A stretch of 64,000 bases of DNA from Kineosporia rhizophila (lineage in GTDB: Bacteria; Actinomycetota; Actinomycetes; Actinomycetales; Kineosporiaceae). Below, piece by piece: positions 25,174-33,789 of this stretch; positions within the stretch are counted from its first letter, which is position 1, and each line of letters starts with the position of its first letter. The stretch is from contig NZ_JAJSOH010000014.1 in the NCBI RefSeq assembly GCF_021277265.1, positions 150,580-214,579 on the forward strand, read 5' to 3'. Under the pieces are notes generated by a model, which did no database searches, had not been told where the DNA came from, and worked only from the letters and a program-made list of their open reading frames with translations. Both the position numbers and the translations under genes were made by a program.

Positions 25174-26130
25174 ATGTTCGGTAAGCGACTCGTGGTCGAC
25201 ATGATCGACCGCAGTTCGGAGAACCAGACGGATCGGCGCCGATTCCTGCGGGCGGCCGGAGCGGCCGGCCTGGGCGCGGTGGGGGCCGGCGTCGTGGGCG
25301 GGAGCGTCCTGGGGGCCGGGCCGGCCCAGGCCAGTGTCCCGGCCACCGACGAGGTCGAGGCGGCGGCCGCTCCCAGTGACGGGGCCGTCCTGAACTTCGC
25401 CCTCAACCTGGAGTACCTGGAGGCGGAGTACTACTCGTTCGCCGTGCACGGGCACGGCCTGGCCGACAAGCTCACCAGCGGCAAGGAGCGCCGGGGTGGG
25501 GTGATCGGCGGCAAGAAGGTGCCGTTCCGCAGCAAGCGCATCCACCAGTACGCCGCCGAGATCGCCGGGGACGAACTGGCCCACGTGAAGTTCCTGCGCT
25601 CGGCCCTGGGCAGCGCGGCTGTGTCGCGGCCGCGGATCGACATCCGCAACAGCTTCACCGCTGCCGCCCGGGCGGCCGGTCTGATCGGGGCCAAGCAGTC
25701 GTTCGACCCGTTCGCCAGCGAGGACAACTTCCTCCTGGGCGCCTACTTGTTCGAGGACGTCGGGGTGACCGCCTACAAGGGCGCGGCTCCGCTGATCGAC
25801 AACAAGACCTACTTGGAGGCGGCCGCGGGCATCCTGGCGGTGGAGGCCTACCACGCCGCCACGATCCGCACCGCCCTGTACGAGAAGGGCATGTTCGACG
25901 CGGCGGCGAAGATCTCCAAGGCCCGCGACACCCTCGACGGTGGCAAGGACAAGGACCAGGGGGTGCGCTGGAAGGGCGACGCGAACATCGTGCCGGCCGC
26001 GATGAGTGGCATCGCCTTCAGTCGTTCCCCGGGCCAGGTGCTGAACATCGTCTACCTCAACCCGGGGTCGGTGAAGAAGGGCGGCTTCTTCCCCAACGGG
26101 GTCCATGGTGCGGTGAACACCAGCGCCTGA
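25174..26130 (+). CDS. Tat-exported ferritin-like protein (Ferritin_2 / desiccation-related family)
   Basis: A 318-residue protein. An N-terminal twin-arginine signal is visible: DRRRFLRAAGAAGLGAVGAGVVGGSVLGAGPAQA (about 21-54). The mature part is a four-helix ferritin-like domain with the expected acidic and histidine ligands: LNFALNLEYLEAEYYSFAVHG, YAAEIAGDELAHVKFLRSAL, EDVGVTAYKGAAPLI, AAGILAVEAYHAATIRTALY. Plant and bacterial relatives are desiccation-associated; metal binding and enzymatic role are not established. The start ATG has a good AGGGGG upstream. A strong hairpin follows, then a manganese transporter gene on the same strand; a shared metal theme is possible but not shown. Confidence 0.87.
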   Translation: MFGKRLVVDMIDRSSENQTDRRRFLRAAGAAGLGAVGAGVVGGSVLGAGPAQASVPATDEVEAAAAPSDGAVLNFALNLEYLEAEYYSFAVHGHGLADKLTSGKERRGGVIGGKKVPFRSKRIHQYAAEIAGDELAHVKFLRSALGSAAVSRPRIDIRNSFTAAARAAGLIGAKQSFDPFASEDNFLLGAYLFEDVGVTAYKGAAPLIDNKTYLEAAAGILAVEAYHAATIRTALYEKGMFDAAAKISKARDTLDGGKDKDQGVRWKGDANIVPAAMSGIAFSRSPGQVLNIVYLNPGSVKKGGFFPNGVHGAVNTSA

Positions 26131-26138
26131 AGGTCCGT

Positions 26139-26172
26139 GCCCGGGGTGCCCGCCGTGACGGGCGCCCCGGGC
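26139..26172 (+). terminator. Intrinsic terminator after the ferritin-like gene
   Basis: GCCCGGGGTGCCCG (26139-26152) pairs with CGGGCGCCCCGGGC (26159-26172), 14 bp with one G-T wobble and a 6-nt loop, 8 nt after the stop codon. It should separate the ferritin-like gene from mntH. Confidence 0.8.
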
Positions 26173-26204
26173 CACCCGTTCCGCAGCGGCAGGAGAAGCA
26201 ACGC

Positions 26205-27461
26205 GTGCAGGTAAATCCCGGGCCCGGGCCCGGTTTCGCCCCGGCCCCACCGAAGGCCCCGGCCCGGCCGGTCGGCCTGGTCACGGTACTCGGGCCGGCC
26301 TTCGTGGCCGCGATCGCCTACGTGGACCCGGGCAACTTCGCCACCAACTTCCAGGCCGGGGCCAGCACCGGCTACCAGCTGGTGTGGATCGTGGTGATGG
26401 CCAACCTGGTGGCCATGCCGATCCAGTTCCTGTCGGCCAAGCTGGGGGTGGTCACCGGCCGGAGCCTGCCGCAGCTGTGCCGCGAGCGCCTGCCCCGCCC
26501 GATGGCCCGCCTGATGTGGGGGCAGGCCGAGGTCGTGGCGATGGCCACCGACCTGGCCGAGTTCATCGGGGCCGCGGTCGGGCTCAAGCTGCTGTTCGAC
26601 ATGCCCTTCCCGATGGCCGCCCTGGTCACCGCGCTCGCCGCGTTCGCGGTGCTGTCGCTGCAGCGGCGCGGGCACCGTCCGTTCGAGGTCGCAGTCACCG
26701 CCGCGCTGATCCTGATCGGGGCCGGCTTCGCCTACCTGGCCCTGCGGATCCCGCCGGAACCGGCCGCCCTGGTCCACGGCCTGCAGCCCTCGCTGAGCGG
26801 CGACGACACCCTGCTCCTGGCCGTCGGCATCATCGGCGCCACGGTCATGCCGCACGCCATCTACCTGCACTCCGGGCTGACCGGCGGCCGGATCGACGTG
26901 CGCGACGTGGACGAGCGGGTCCGGGTGCTGCGCCTGGGCCGGGTCGACATCGTCGTGGCGATGAGCCTGGCCGGGCTGGTCAACCTCACCATGCTGGCGG
27001 TCTCGGCCGAACTGTTCCACGGCCACGCCGGTGACCTCACCCTCGAGGGGGTGCACTCCGGCCTGGCCGAGACGGTGGGCGGCGGTGCGGCGCTCGCCTT
27101 CGCCGTGGCGCTCCTGGCCTCCGGGGTCTCCTCGGCCGGGGTGGGGACCGCGGCCGGGCAGGTGATCATGGACGGCTTCCTGCGCCGCCGCCTGAGCCTG
27201 GTGCTGCGCCGGGCCGTCACCATGGTCCCGGCGGTGGTGGTGCTCTGCTCCGGGGTCGACCCCACCCAGGTGCTCGTCCTGAGCCAGGTGGTGCTCAGCT
27301 TCGGCATCCCCCCGGCCCTGATCGCGCTGACCGCGCTGACCGGCAGCCGGGCGGTGATGGGCGAGCACGCCAACACACCGCGGCTGAACGCCCTGATGGT
27401 GCTGATCACGCTGGTGCTGACCGGGATGAACGCGGTGGTCGTGGTCCTGCAGTTCACCTGA
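26205..27461 (+). CDS. mntH: NRAMP-family divalent metal transporter (MntH)
   Basis: A 418-residue proton-coupled Mn2+/Fe2+ importer with about eleven transmembrane helices. Diagnostic motifs: YVDPGNFATN in TM1 (DPGN) and GATVMPHAIYLHSG in TM6 (MPH), both metal-coordinating in the family. The consensus transport motif between TM8 and TM9 is replaced by the local GVGTAAGQVIMDGFL, which is typical. GTG 26205 is the start, with AGGAG 9 nt upstream. It lies between a ferritin-like gene and a TVP38 gene. No MntR or DtxR box was found upstream by eye. The same window carries a terC gene behind a Mn2+ riboswitch. Confidence 0.92.
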   Translation: MQVNPGPGPGFAPAPPKAPARPVGLVTVLGPAFVAAIAYVDPGNFATNFQAGASTGYQLVWIVVMANLVAMPIQFLSAKLGVVTGRSLPQLCRERLPRPMARLMWGQAEVVAMATDLAEFIGAAVGLKLLFDMPFPMAALVTALAAFAVLSLQRRGHRPFEVAVTAALILIGAGFAYLALRIPPEPAALVHGLQPSLSGDDTLLLAVGIIGATVMPHAIYLHSGLTGGRIDVRDVDERVRVLRLGRVDIVVAMSLAGLVNLTMLAVSAELFHGHAGDLTLEGVHSGLAETVGGGAALAFAVALLASGVSSAGVGTAAGQVIMDGFLRRRLSLVLRRAVTMVPAVVVLCSGVDPTQVLVLSQVVLSFGIPPALIALTALTGSRAVMGEHANTPRLNALMVLITLVLTGMNAVVVVLQFT

Positions 27462-27485
27462 TGAGGCGTGTGCAAGCATCCAGGG

Positions 27486-28175
27486 ATGCAGCGCGCAGGT
27501 CTTCGTCTGGCCGGTTTCGTGGCCGTGCTGGTCACCCTGGGCCTGCTCACCACGTTCTTCCTGCCGGTCTCGGCCGACGGGCTCAGGGCCGGGGTGGACC
27601 GGTTCGGGGTCTTCGCGCTGCCGGTGTTCATGGCGGTCAGTGCCCTGCTGTCGCTGGTCTTCGTGCCCGGCCCGCTGCTGTCGGCCGCGTCCGGCGCGTT
27701 GTTCGGCACCGCCCTGGGGTTCACCTCCGGCCTGGTCACCTCGGTGGTCACGGCGGTGCTGGCCCTGCTCATCGCCCGCCGGGCGGGGGCCCCGGCGGTG
27801 GCCGAGCTCAGCAACGAACGGGTGCTGGCCCTGACCGACCTGGCCCGGGAGCACGGCACGCTCGCAGTGGTCCTGCAGCGGCTGATCCCCGGGATCCCGG
27901 ACACCCCGCTGTCGTACGCGTTCGGCCTGATCGGGTTACGGGCTCACCAGATCGCGCTAGGCACGCTGATCGGCACGGCGCCCAGGGCGTTCGCCTACAC
28001 GGCGCTCGGGGACGCGGCGGTGTCCGGGAACTCGGGCCTGGCGCTGGTGGCGAGCGGGGTGGGGATCGCCGTGAGTCTGGTCGCGGTGGTGGTCGGCGGC
28101 GTCCTGGTGCGCCGAAGGCGCCGGAACGCGCCCGACGACGGGCCGGCTGAGCCGGCCCGTCGGGGTGACGTCTAG
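27486..28175 (+). CDS. TVP38/TMEM64 (DedA-like) membrane protein
   Basis: About 229 residues with five to six transmembrane helices. The family core is visible: FVPGPLLSAASGALFGTALGFTSGLVTSVVTAVLALLIARRAG and VVLQRLIPGIPDTPLSYAFGLIGLRAHQIALGTLIGTAPRAFAYTALGDA, corresponding to the SNARE-associated/VTT domain. Such proteins are proposed lipid scramblase or transport factors; function here unknown. The ATG at 27486 gives the best N-terminus, but a GTG at 27468 cannot be excluded. The last 40 nt encode a terminator hairpin (28136-28162), so the C-terminal tail DDGPAEPARRGDV is probably shaped by that structure. The stop codon directly abuts the convergent GH26-like gene. Confidence 0.8.
   Translation: MQRAGLRLAGFVAVLVTLGLLTTFFLPVSADGLRAGVDRFGVFALPVFMAVSALLSLVFVPGPLLSAASGALFGTALGFTSGLVTSVVTAVLALLIARRAGAPAVAELSNERVLALTDLAREHGTLAVVLQRLIPGIPDTPLSYAFGLIGLRAHQIALGTLIGTAPRAFAYTALGDAAVSGNSGLALVASGVGIAVSLVAVVVGGVLVRRRRRNAPDDGPAEPARRGDV
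28136..28162. terminator. Terminator hairpin within the TVP38 coding end
   Basis: CGACGGGCCGGC (28136-28147), loop TGA, GCCGGCCCGTCG (28151-28162): a perfect 12-bp stem inside the coding region, 13 nt before the TVP38 gene ends. It can terminate the convergent GH26-like gene as well. Confidence 0.75.
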
Positions 28176-29363
28176 CTAGGAACGGCGGATCTTGGCAATC
28201 ATGGCCTTGTAACTGGCTGCCGCCCGGGGGTTCTGGGTGTCCGAGATGGCGCACCCGCAGTAGCGCGCGCTGTCGTTGAACAGCGAGACGAACCGGATCG
28301 AGCCCGGATCGGCGTTCTCGCGCCGCTGCAGCCAGTCGTAGACCACCTCGAAGAACCGCGGGTTGTCGCCGCCGGAGGCCCGGGACCCGGAGTAGACGCT
28401 GAACTCACCCACGGCGAACGGCACCCCCTTGGCGCGGGCGAAGTCGTACCAGTAGTCCCAGCCGTACTTCTGGGTGAAGTGCCGGTCGATGCTGGCCTGG
28501 CTGGTGTACGGCGACCACCAGTCGTAGGCGTCGAGCGCGATCACGTCGACCTTGCCGTCCACGTAGAGGCTCTCGACCGCGGCGACGGTGCCGTTCTGGG
28601 CCCCGCCCTCGTTGGGGTTGAACACGATCTGCAGGCCCGGGGCGGCCGAGCGCAGCAGGTCGACCGCCCGGGAGAACTGCCCGCGCCAGTCCCCGGCGTC
28701 GGTGGCGTGCGAGAAGCAGCAGTTCATCTCCCAGCCCAGGCGCACCAGGGCGTCCGGGTCGACGGCGGCGATCTTCGTGCCCAGGTCCTTCCAGTTCTGG
28801 TCGCTGCCGGCGTTGCGGTCGTCGGTCCACAGCGGCACCGACAGGATGAAGTCGTCACGCTCGGCCCGGAAGCCGGCCGGCACCGTGGCGGCCCACCAGT
28901 CCTGCAGCTGGGCCCGCCAGTTGGTGCGGGTGGTGTAGGCGGCGACGTTGTCGACGGGGGCGCCCCGCCAGGCGGCGAACCGCGTGGCCCGGGTGCTGGA
29001 GTGCTCGAAGAAACCGCCGTCGCTCCAGGGCATTCCGGAGGCGTACCGTGACGGGCCGCCCGGTTCCGCAGTGGGAGTCACGGTGGGAGTCACGGTGGGA
29101 GTCACGGTGGGGGTCACAGTGGGCGTTGCGGTGGGTTCCTCGGTCGGACCGGCGGTCGGTGTCTCGGTCGGGATCGGGGTGTCCGGGTGGGCCAGGATGT
29201 AGTTGCGCACCGTCTGGTTCGCGTCCAGGGCCTGCTGCTGCGTGGGACTGGCCACCGCGCCGCCGTTCTCGGCATCCTCCGCGTAGGCGCCACCGGCTGC
29301 CACCCCGGCGGTGATCGCCAGGGCGGCGGCGAGCGCGGCACTGACCGGATGAATGCGTCTCAT
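28176..29363 (-). CDS. Secreted GH26-like glycoside hydrolase with TPTV linker
   Basis: A 395-residue exported enzyme. The ATG at 29363 has AGGAG 6-7 nt upstream and starts a signal peptide (MRRIHPVSAALAAALAITAGVAAGGAYA). A Thr/Pro linker of repeated TPTV units spans about 65-95. The catalytic barrel follows: LVRLGWEMNCCFSH (likely acid/base Glu), LQIVFNPNEGG, VIALDAYDWWSPY and FAVGEFSVYSG (likely nucleophile), a GH26-type pattern. Two adjacent cysteines (MNCC) and a CGC near the C-terminus suggest disulfides. It is distantly related to the membrane-anchored enzyme at 20328-21533. Substrate probably a mannan- or beta-glucan-type polysaccharide, unproven. Codon 1 of a longer reading lacks a ribosome site. 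Confidence 0.82.
   Translation of the reverse strand: MRRIHPVSAALAAALAITAGVAAGGAYAEDAENGGAVASPTQQQALDANQTVRNYILAHPDTPIPTETPTAGPTEEPTATPTVTPTVTPTVTPTVTPTAEPGGPSRYASGMPWSDGGFFEHSSTRATRFAAWRGAPVDNVAAYTTRTNWRAQLQDWWAATVPAGFRAERDDFILSVPLWTDDRNAGSDQNWKDLGTKIAAVDPDALVRLGWEMNCCFSHATDAGDWRGQFSRAVDLLRSAAPGLQIVFNPNEGGAQNGTVAAVESLYVDGKVDVIALDAYDWWSPYTSQASIDRHFTQKYGWDYWYDFARAKGVPFAVGEFSVYSGSRASGGDNPRFFEVVYDWLQRRENADPGSIRFVSLFNDSARYCGCAISDTQNPRAAASYKAMIAKIRRS
29071..29130 (-). repeat. 12-bp tandem repeat encoding the TPTV linker
   Basis: Three identical 12-bp units (GTGGGAGTCACG on the + strand at 29071-29106) followed by degenerate units to 29130. They encode the Thr-Pro-Thr-Val linker of the GH26-like enzyme. 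Copy number is likely variable between strains. Confidence 0.85.
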
Positions 29364-29532
29364 GGGCTCTCCTGTGGGTCCGTCCGATCCGGCGGATACG
29401 GCAAAAGCCGCCGAGGGCAGCGGTTTCTGCCCTCGATGACCCATTCGGAGAACGTTGTGATCAACTCACCTGCACCGGTGACCGCTCCACCCGTACGGGG
29501 GACAGGCATCTGGGGGGTATCCGGCAAAACGA

Positions 29533-29569
29533 CAGCAGGACCCGTGACCGGCGGCCACGGATCCTGCTG
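29533..29569 (-). terminator. Terminator after the chvE-like gene
   Basis: CAGCAGGA-C-CCGTG, 9-nt loop, CACGG-A-TCCTGCTG: 13 bp of pairing with one internal mismatch, 16 nt beyond the stop. It closes the mmsA-mmsB-chvE operon. Confidence 0.75.
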
Positions 29570-29585
29570 TTGCGTTCTCGGGGGA

Positions 29586-30710
29586 CTACTTGGTGAGCGG
29601 GCCGAGCGTCGGGTCGTCGGCGTAGGCCTCGGCCGCGTTCTCCTTGGTCACGATCACCGGGTCGAGCAGGTACGACGGGATGACCTTGACGCCGTTGTCG
29701 TAGGACTCGGTGTCGTTGACCTCGGGCTCGTCGCCGGCCTGCAGCGACTTGACCATGGTGATGGTCTGGGCCACCAGCTTGCGGGTGTCCTTGTTGATCG
29801 TGGAGTACTGCTTACCGGCCATGATCGACTTCACCGACTCCACCTCGGAGTCCTGACCGGTCACCACCGGCACCGGCTTGCCGGCCCCCTCGACCGAGGT
29901 GAGGATGGCGCGGGCCAGGTTGTCGTTCGGCGACAGCACCCCGTCCAGCTCCTTGTCCCCGGTGTAGGCCGAGTTCAGCAGCGAGTCCATCCGCGACTGG
30001 GCGTTCTCGGCCTCCCAGCCCTGGGTGGCGGTCTGCTTGATGTCGGTCTGCTTCGAGCCCACCACCACGTCACCGGACTCGATGGCCGGCTGCAGGATGC
30101 TCATCGCGCCGTCGAAGAACACCTTGGAGTTGTTGTCGTCCGGCGAACCGGAGAACAGCTCGATCGTGTACGGGCCGTTCGGCTTCTTGGCCTTCATCCC
30201 GTCCAGCAGCGCCTGGCCCTGCAGCTCGCCCACCTTGAAGTTGTCGAAGGCGACGTAGTAGTCCAGGTCGGGGGTGTTGGCGATCAGCCGGTCGTAGGCG
30301 ATCACCGTGGCCCCGGACTGCTTGGCCTGGGCCACCTGGGTGGACAGCTGCTTGGCGTCGGTGGCCCCGATGACGATCACCTTGGCGCCCTTGGTGACCA
30401 TCGCGTTGATCTGCTGCTGCTGGTCGGCCACGGTGGTGGAGGCCCCGGCGTACTGCACGTCGGCCTGGAAACCGGCCTCCTTCAGGCCGTTCGTGAACAG
30501 GTCGCCGGCCAGCACCCAGTTCTCCGAGGTCTTGGCCGGCAGCGCCACGCCGACCAGCGAGTCGGCGGCGAAGCCCGCCTCGGCCTCGCCCGTGCTGCCG
30601 CCACCGCCGGAGCCGGAGTCGCCCTCGTCGTCGCGCTCGGAACCGCACGCGGTCAGGACCAGAAGTGCTGCGGCGCCGAGGACGACGCCCTTGGTGAGGA
30701 GATTACGCAT
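29586..30710 (-). CDS. chvE: ChvE-like sugar-binding lipoprotein of the mmsAB transporter
   Basis: A 374-residue substrate-binding protein. A lipoprotein signal ends at LVLTAC (Cys22), then a Gly/Ser linker and a periplasmic-binding fold of the ChvE/XylF type: LVGVALPAKTSENWVLAGDLFTNGLKEAGF, ATDAKQLSTQVAQAKQSGATVIAYDRLIANTPDLDYYVAFDNFKVGELQG, DGVLSPNDNLARAIL, PVVTGQDSEVESVKSIMAGKQYSTINKDTRKLV. It delivers aldoses such as glucose, galactose, xylose or arabinose to the mmsB permease. ATG 30710 is chosen for GGAGGG 10 nt upstream. It is third in the operon, 62 nt after mmsB. A second, transporter-free ChvE-like gene sits at 49163-50260. Confidence 0.88.
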   Translation of the reverse strand: MRNLLTKGVVLGAAALLVLTACGSERDDEGDSGSGGGGSTGEAEAGFAADSLVGVALPAKTSENWVLAGDLFTNGLKEAGFQADVQYAGASTTVADQQQQINAMVTKGAKVIVIGATDAKQLSTQVAQAKQSGATVIAYDRLIANTPDLDYYVAFDNFKVGELQGQALLDGMKAKKPNGPYTIELFSGSPDDNNSKVFFDGAMSILQPAIESGDVVVGSKQTDIKQTATQGWEAENAQSRMDSLLNSAYTGDKELDGVLSPNDNLARAILTSVEGAGKPVPVVTGQDSEVESVKSIMAGKQYSTINKDTRKLVAQTITMVKSLQAGDEPEVNDTESYDNGVKVIPSYLLDPVIVTKENAAEAYADDPTLGPLTK

Positions 30711-30772
30711 GCTGGATCGGCCCTCCATTGGGTTGGTGAACAGCATCGTTCGGTGATTCGCGGGCAGGTGAA

Positions 30773-32077
30773 TCAACTTGCCGGGGTGGTCGTGCGGTCC
30801 TGGTGGCCGCCGTCGGCCAGCGAGACCAGGCCCGGGTCCGGGGGATCGGACCGGAAGGGGCGGGTCAGCGCTTCGATCACCGAGAAGCGGCCCTGGTTCT
30901 TGTTGTAGACGTCGAGGGCGACGGCGGCCAGCAGGAACAGGCCCTTGATGATCTGCACCATGTCCGAGCCGGTGCCGATCAGCTGCAGGCCGTTGCTCAG
31001 CACCGCCATCACCAGACCACCGACGATGGCCCCGCTGATCGTGCCGAGACCGCCGGAGACCGCGGCGCCGCCGATGAAAACGGCTGCGATGGCGTCCAGT
31101 TCCCAGCTCAGGCCGTCCTGCGGGCCGGAGGCCGTGGAGCGGGCCACGTAGATCATGCCGGCCAGCGCGGCGAGCACCGACATGTTCATCATGACCATGA
31201 AGTTGACCCGCCGGAGCTTGACCCCGGACAGCTCGGCGGCCCGGGCGTTGCCGCCGACCGCGTAGATGTAGCGGCCGCCCGCGGTGTTCCGGGTGTAGAA
31301 CGAGTAGGCCACGGCCAGCACGAGCAGGATGATCCCGGAGATCGGGAAGCTGGTGCCGACCCGGCCGCCGGCGAAGCGCAGGGTCACGTAGACCACCAGG
31401 GCCAGCAGCACGGCGATCCGCACACCGGTGATCCACAGCGGGGCGGGGGTGGCCCCCTCCATCTGCCGGCGCACCTGGCGGGCCCGCAGTTCCCGCACCA
31501 CCACGGCCACGCAGATCACCAGGCCGAGGATCAGCGTCGGGTTGTTGTACCCGGTGTCCGGTCCCACCTCGGGCAGGTACCCGGCCCCGATGTCGCGGAA
31601 ACCCTCGGGCACCGGCACGGTGTCGGCGTTGCCGATGTACTGGTTGCCGCCGCGGAACAGCAGCATGCCGGCCAGCGTGACGATGAAGGCGGGCACCCCG
31701 ATGTAGGCCACCCAGAAGCCCTGCCAGGCACCGATCGCCGCCCCGACGATCAGCCCGAGCAGGATGCCCAGCGGCCAGGGCAGGTCGTTCTCGGCCATCT
31801 GCTTGGCCACCACGATGCCGGTGAACGCGGCCACCGAGCCGACCGAGAGGTCGATGTGCCCGGCCACGATCACCATCAGCATGCCGATGCTCAGGATCGA
31901 GATGTAGGCGTACCCCTGGATCAGCGACATCAGGTTGCCCGAGGTGAGCAGCAGCCCGTCGGTGCGGATCTGGAAGAACAGGATGATCGCCACCAGGGTG
32001 AAGATCATCCCGAACTGGCGGGCGTTCGAGGTGCCGCCGCCGAAGAGGAAGCGCTGCAGGTCTCTCACGTAGTTCAT
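30773..32077 (-). CDS. mmsB: Multiple-monosaccharide ABC transporter permease
   Basis: A 434-residue permease of the RbsC/XylH class, with about ten transmembrane helices. It shows the family stretches AYISILSIGMLMVIVAGHIDLSVGSVAAFTG, VAYIGVPAFIVTLAGMLLFRGGNQYIGN (with the long extracellular insertion typical of MmsB/GguB), and DAIAAVFIGGAAVSGGLGTISGAIVGGLVMAVLSNGLQLIG with the EAA-like coupling region. The ATG overlaps the TGA of mmsA by 4 nt, so subunits are translated together. It forms the channel for sugars bound by the chvE-like lipoprotein. Confidence 0.93.
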   Translation of the reverse strand: MNYVRDLQRFLFGGGTSNARQFGMIFTLVAIILFFQIRTDGLLLTSGNLMSLIQGYAYISILSIGMLMVIVAGHIDLSVGSVAAFTGIVVAKQMAENDLPWPLGILLGLIVGAAIGAWQGFWVAYIGVPAFIVTLAGMLLFRGGNQYIGNADTVPVPEGFRDIGAGYLPEVGPDTGYNNPTLILGLVICVAVVVRELRARQVRRQMEGATPAPLWITGVRIAVLLALVVYVTLRFAGGRVGTSFPISGIILLVLAVAYSFYTRNTAGGRYIYAVGGNARAAELSGVKLRRVNFMVMMNMSVLAALAGMIYVARSTASGPQDGLSWELDAIAAVFIGGAAVSGGLGTISGAIVGGLVMAVLSNGLQLIGTGSDMVQIIKGLFLLAAVALDVYNKNQGRFSVIEALTRPFRSDPPDPGLVSLADGGHQDRTTTPAS

Positions 32078-33621
32078 CGGGTCGGCATCCTCTTCGTCGA
32101 GGTCATCTTCTTCATCAGCGTCTCCGGATCGGCCTCGCCCCGGCGGGTCTCACCGGTGATCTGCCCCTCGGCCACGGTGTAGATCCGGTCGCACAGGCCG
32201 ATCAGCTCGGGCAGTTCCGACGAGATCACGATCACGCCGCGGCCCTGGGCGGCGAGGGACTGGATGATCCCGTAGATCTCGTACTTGGCCCCGACGTCGA
32301 TGCCCCGGGTGGGCTCGTCCAGGATCAGCAGGTCCGGGTCGGTGAACATCCACTTGGCCAGCACCACCTTCTGCTGGTTGCCGCCGGAGAGTTTCACCAC
32401 CCCCTCGTCCACCGTGGGGGTCTTGATCCGCAGGCTCTTGCGGTAGCTCTCGGCCTCGCGGTACTGCGCGGCCTTGTCCAGCACGCCGCGGTGGGTGATC
32501 TTGCCGAGTTTGGCGGCCACCACCGAGGTCTTGATGTCGTCGAGCAGGTTCAGCCCGATCGCCTTGCGGTCCTCGCTGACGTAGGCCAGGCCGTGCCGGA
32601 TCGCGTCGGCCACCGACTTCAGCTCGACCTCCCGGCCGTCCTTGAAGATCCGGCCGTGCAGGTAGACCCCGTACGAGCGGCCGAACAGGCTCATCGCCAG
32701 CTCGGTGCGCCCGGCCCCCATCAGGCCGGCGAAACCCACGATCTCGCCGCGCCGTACGGTGAAGCTCGAGCCCTTGCAGACCAGCCGCTCGGTCGAGATC
32801 GGATGGCGCACGGTCCAGTCGCGCACCTCGAAGAACACGTCCTGGATCTGGGGAGTGTGCGGTGGGAAGCGGCTGTTCAGCTCCCGCCCGACCATGCCGC
32901 GCACGATCCGGTCCTCGTCGGCGCCGGAGGCGGCGACGTCCAGGGTCTCGATCGTGCGGCCGTCGCGCAGGATCGTGATCGAGTCGGCGACCGCCTCGAT
33001 CTCGTTCAGCTTGTGCGAGATCATGATCGAGGTGATGCCCCGCTCGCGGAAACCGCGCAGCAGGTCGAGCAGGTGCCGGGAGTCGGTCTCGTTCAGGGCG
33101 GCCGTCGGCTCGTCGAGGATCAGCAGCTGCACGTCCTTGGCGAACGCCTTGGCGATCTCCACCAGCTGCTGCTTGCCCACCCCGATGTCCTTGACCAGGG
33201 TGTCCGGGTCGTCCCGGAGCCCGACCATCTCCATCAGCTGCAAGGCCCTGTGGTTGGCGCTCTTCCAGTCGATCCGGCCGAACCGCCGCGGCTCGTTGCC
33301 GAGGAAGATGTTCTCGGTGATCGACATGCCCGGCACCAGGGCCAGCTCCTGGTGGATGATCACGATGCCGGCCCGCTCGCTGGCCCGGATGTCGGCGAAC
33401 CGGGTCTCCTCGCCGCGGTAGACGATCGAACCCTGGTACGAGCCGTAGGGGTAGACACCGCTGAGAACCTTCATCAGCGTGGACTTTCCGGCGCCGTTCT
33501 CGCCGCAGATCGCGTGGATCTCGCCGGGGCGCACGACGAGGTTCACGTCCGCGAGGGCCTTGACCCCCGGAAACTCCTTGGTGATCGAGCGCATCTCCAG
33601 GAGTGGCCCAGCGGCATCCAT
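32074..33621 (-). CDS. mmsA: Multiple-monosaccharide ABC transporter ATPase (two ABC domains)
   Basis: A 515-residue tandem ABC ATPase. The first domain has Walker A GENGAGKST, signature DIGVGKQQLVEIAKAF and Walker B LLILDEPTAALNETDS; the second has Walker A-like GLMGAGRTE, signature KLSGGNQQKVVLAKWM and Walker B LLILDEPTRGIDVGAKYEIY. The second Walker A lacks the invariant lysine, as usual for the degenerate site of MglA/XylG-type proteins. First gene of mmsA-mmsB-chvE; ATG 33621 has GGAGG upstream. A divergent ROK repressor lies 168 nt away, the expected regulator. Confidence 0.94.
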   Translation of the reverse strand: MDAAGPLLEMRSITKEFPGVKALADVNLVVRPGEIHAICGENGAGKSTLMKVLSGVYPYGSYQGSIVYRGEETRFADIRASERAGIVIIHQELALVPGMSITENIFLGNEPRRFGRIDWKSANHRALQLMEMVGLRDDPDTLVKDIGVGKQQLVEIAKAFAKDVQLLILDEPTAALNETDSRHLLDLLRGFRERGITSIMISHKLNEIEAVADSITILRDGRTIETLDVAASGADEDRIVRGMVGRELNSRFPPHTPQIQDVFFEVRDWTVRHPISTERLVCKGSSFTVRRGEIVGFAGLMGAGRTELAMSLFGRSYGVYLHGRIFKDGREVELKSVADAIRHGLAYVSEDRKAIGLNLLDDIKTSVVAAKLGKITHRGVLDKAAQYREAESYRKSLRIKTPTVDEGVVKLSGGNQQKVVLAKWMFTDPDLLILDEPTRGIDVGAKYEIYGIIQSLAAQGRGVIVISSELPELIGLCDRIYTVAEGQITGETRRGEADPETLMKKMTSTKRMPTR

Positions 33622-33710
33622 GCATCCTCCAAAGGTGCTGCCGCGAAAACTTTTCGGTTTCCACGGCCTGGTGTGACCGTTCCCCGCACCGCATCGTCCG
33701 TTGCTCGACG

Positions 33711-33741
33711 AACGCTAAATTCAATTGTTTTACTAAGTCAA
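33711..33741. promoter_or_regulatory. AT-rich promoter/operator island between mmsA and the ROK gene
   Basis: A conspicuously AT-rich stretch (CTAAATTCAATTGTTTTACTAAG) in a high-GC background. On the minus strand TTGACT at 33741-33736 resembles a -35 element for mmsA. ROK repressors usually bind AT-rich dyads around a TTAGT/ACTAA-type half site, and ACTAAG is present here, but I see no complete dyad. Confidence 0.4.
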
Positions 33742-33789
33742 CGGCGTCCCGCGACTGTGTCGACGAACGGTGAGGGAAGGGGGTTGACT

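Noticed and set aside
29071..29130. Short regular repeats considered as a CRISPR array
   Set aside because: Units are 12 bp without spacers and encode an in-frame TPTV linker in a secreted enzyme.
30728..31436. Extended 5' reading of the chvE-like gene into mmsB
   Set aside because: The extra residues are low-complexity shadow of mmsB. The signal peptide and GGAGGG site place the start at 30710.
32491..33789. Extended 5' reading of the ROK gene across mmsA
   Set aside because: It is antisense to mmsA and lacks a domain; GTG 33790 with AAGGGGG begins the winged helix.
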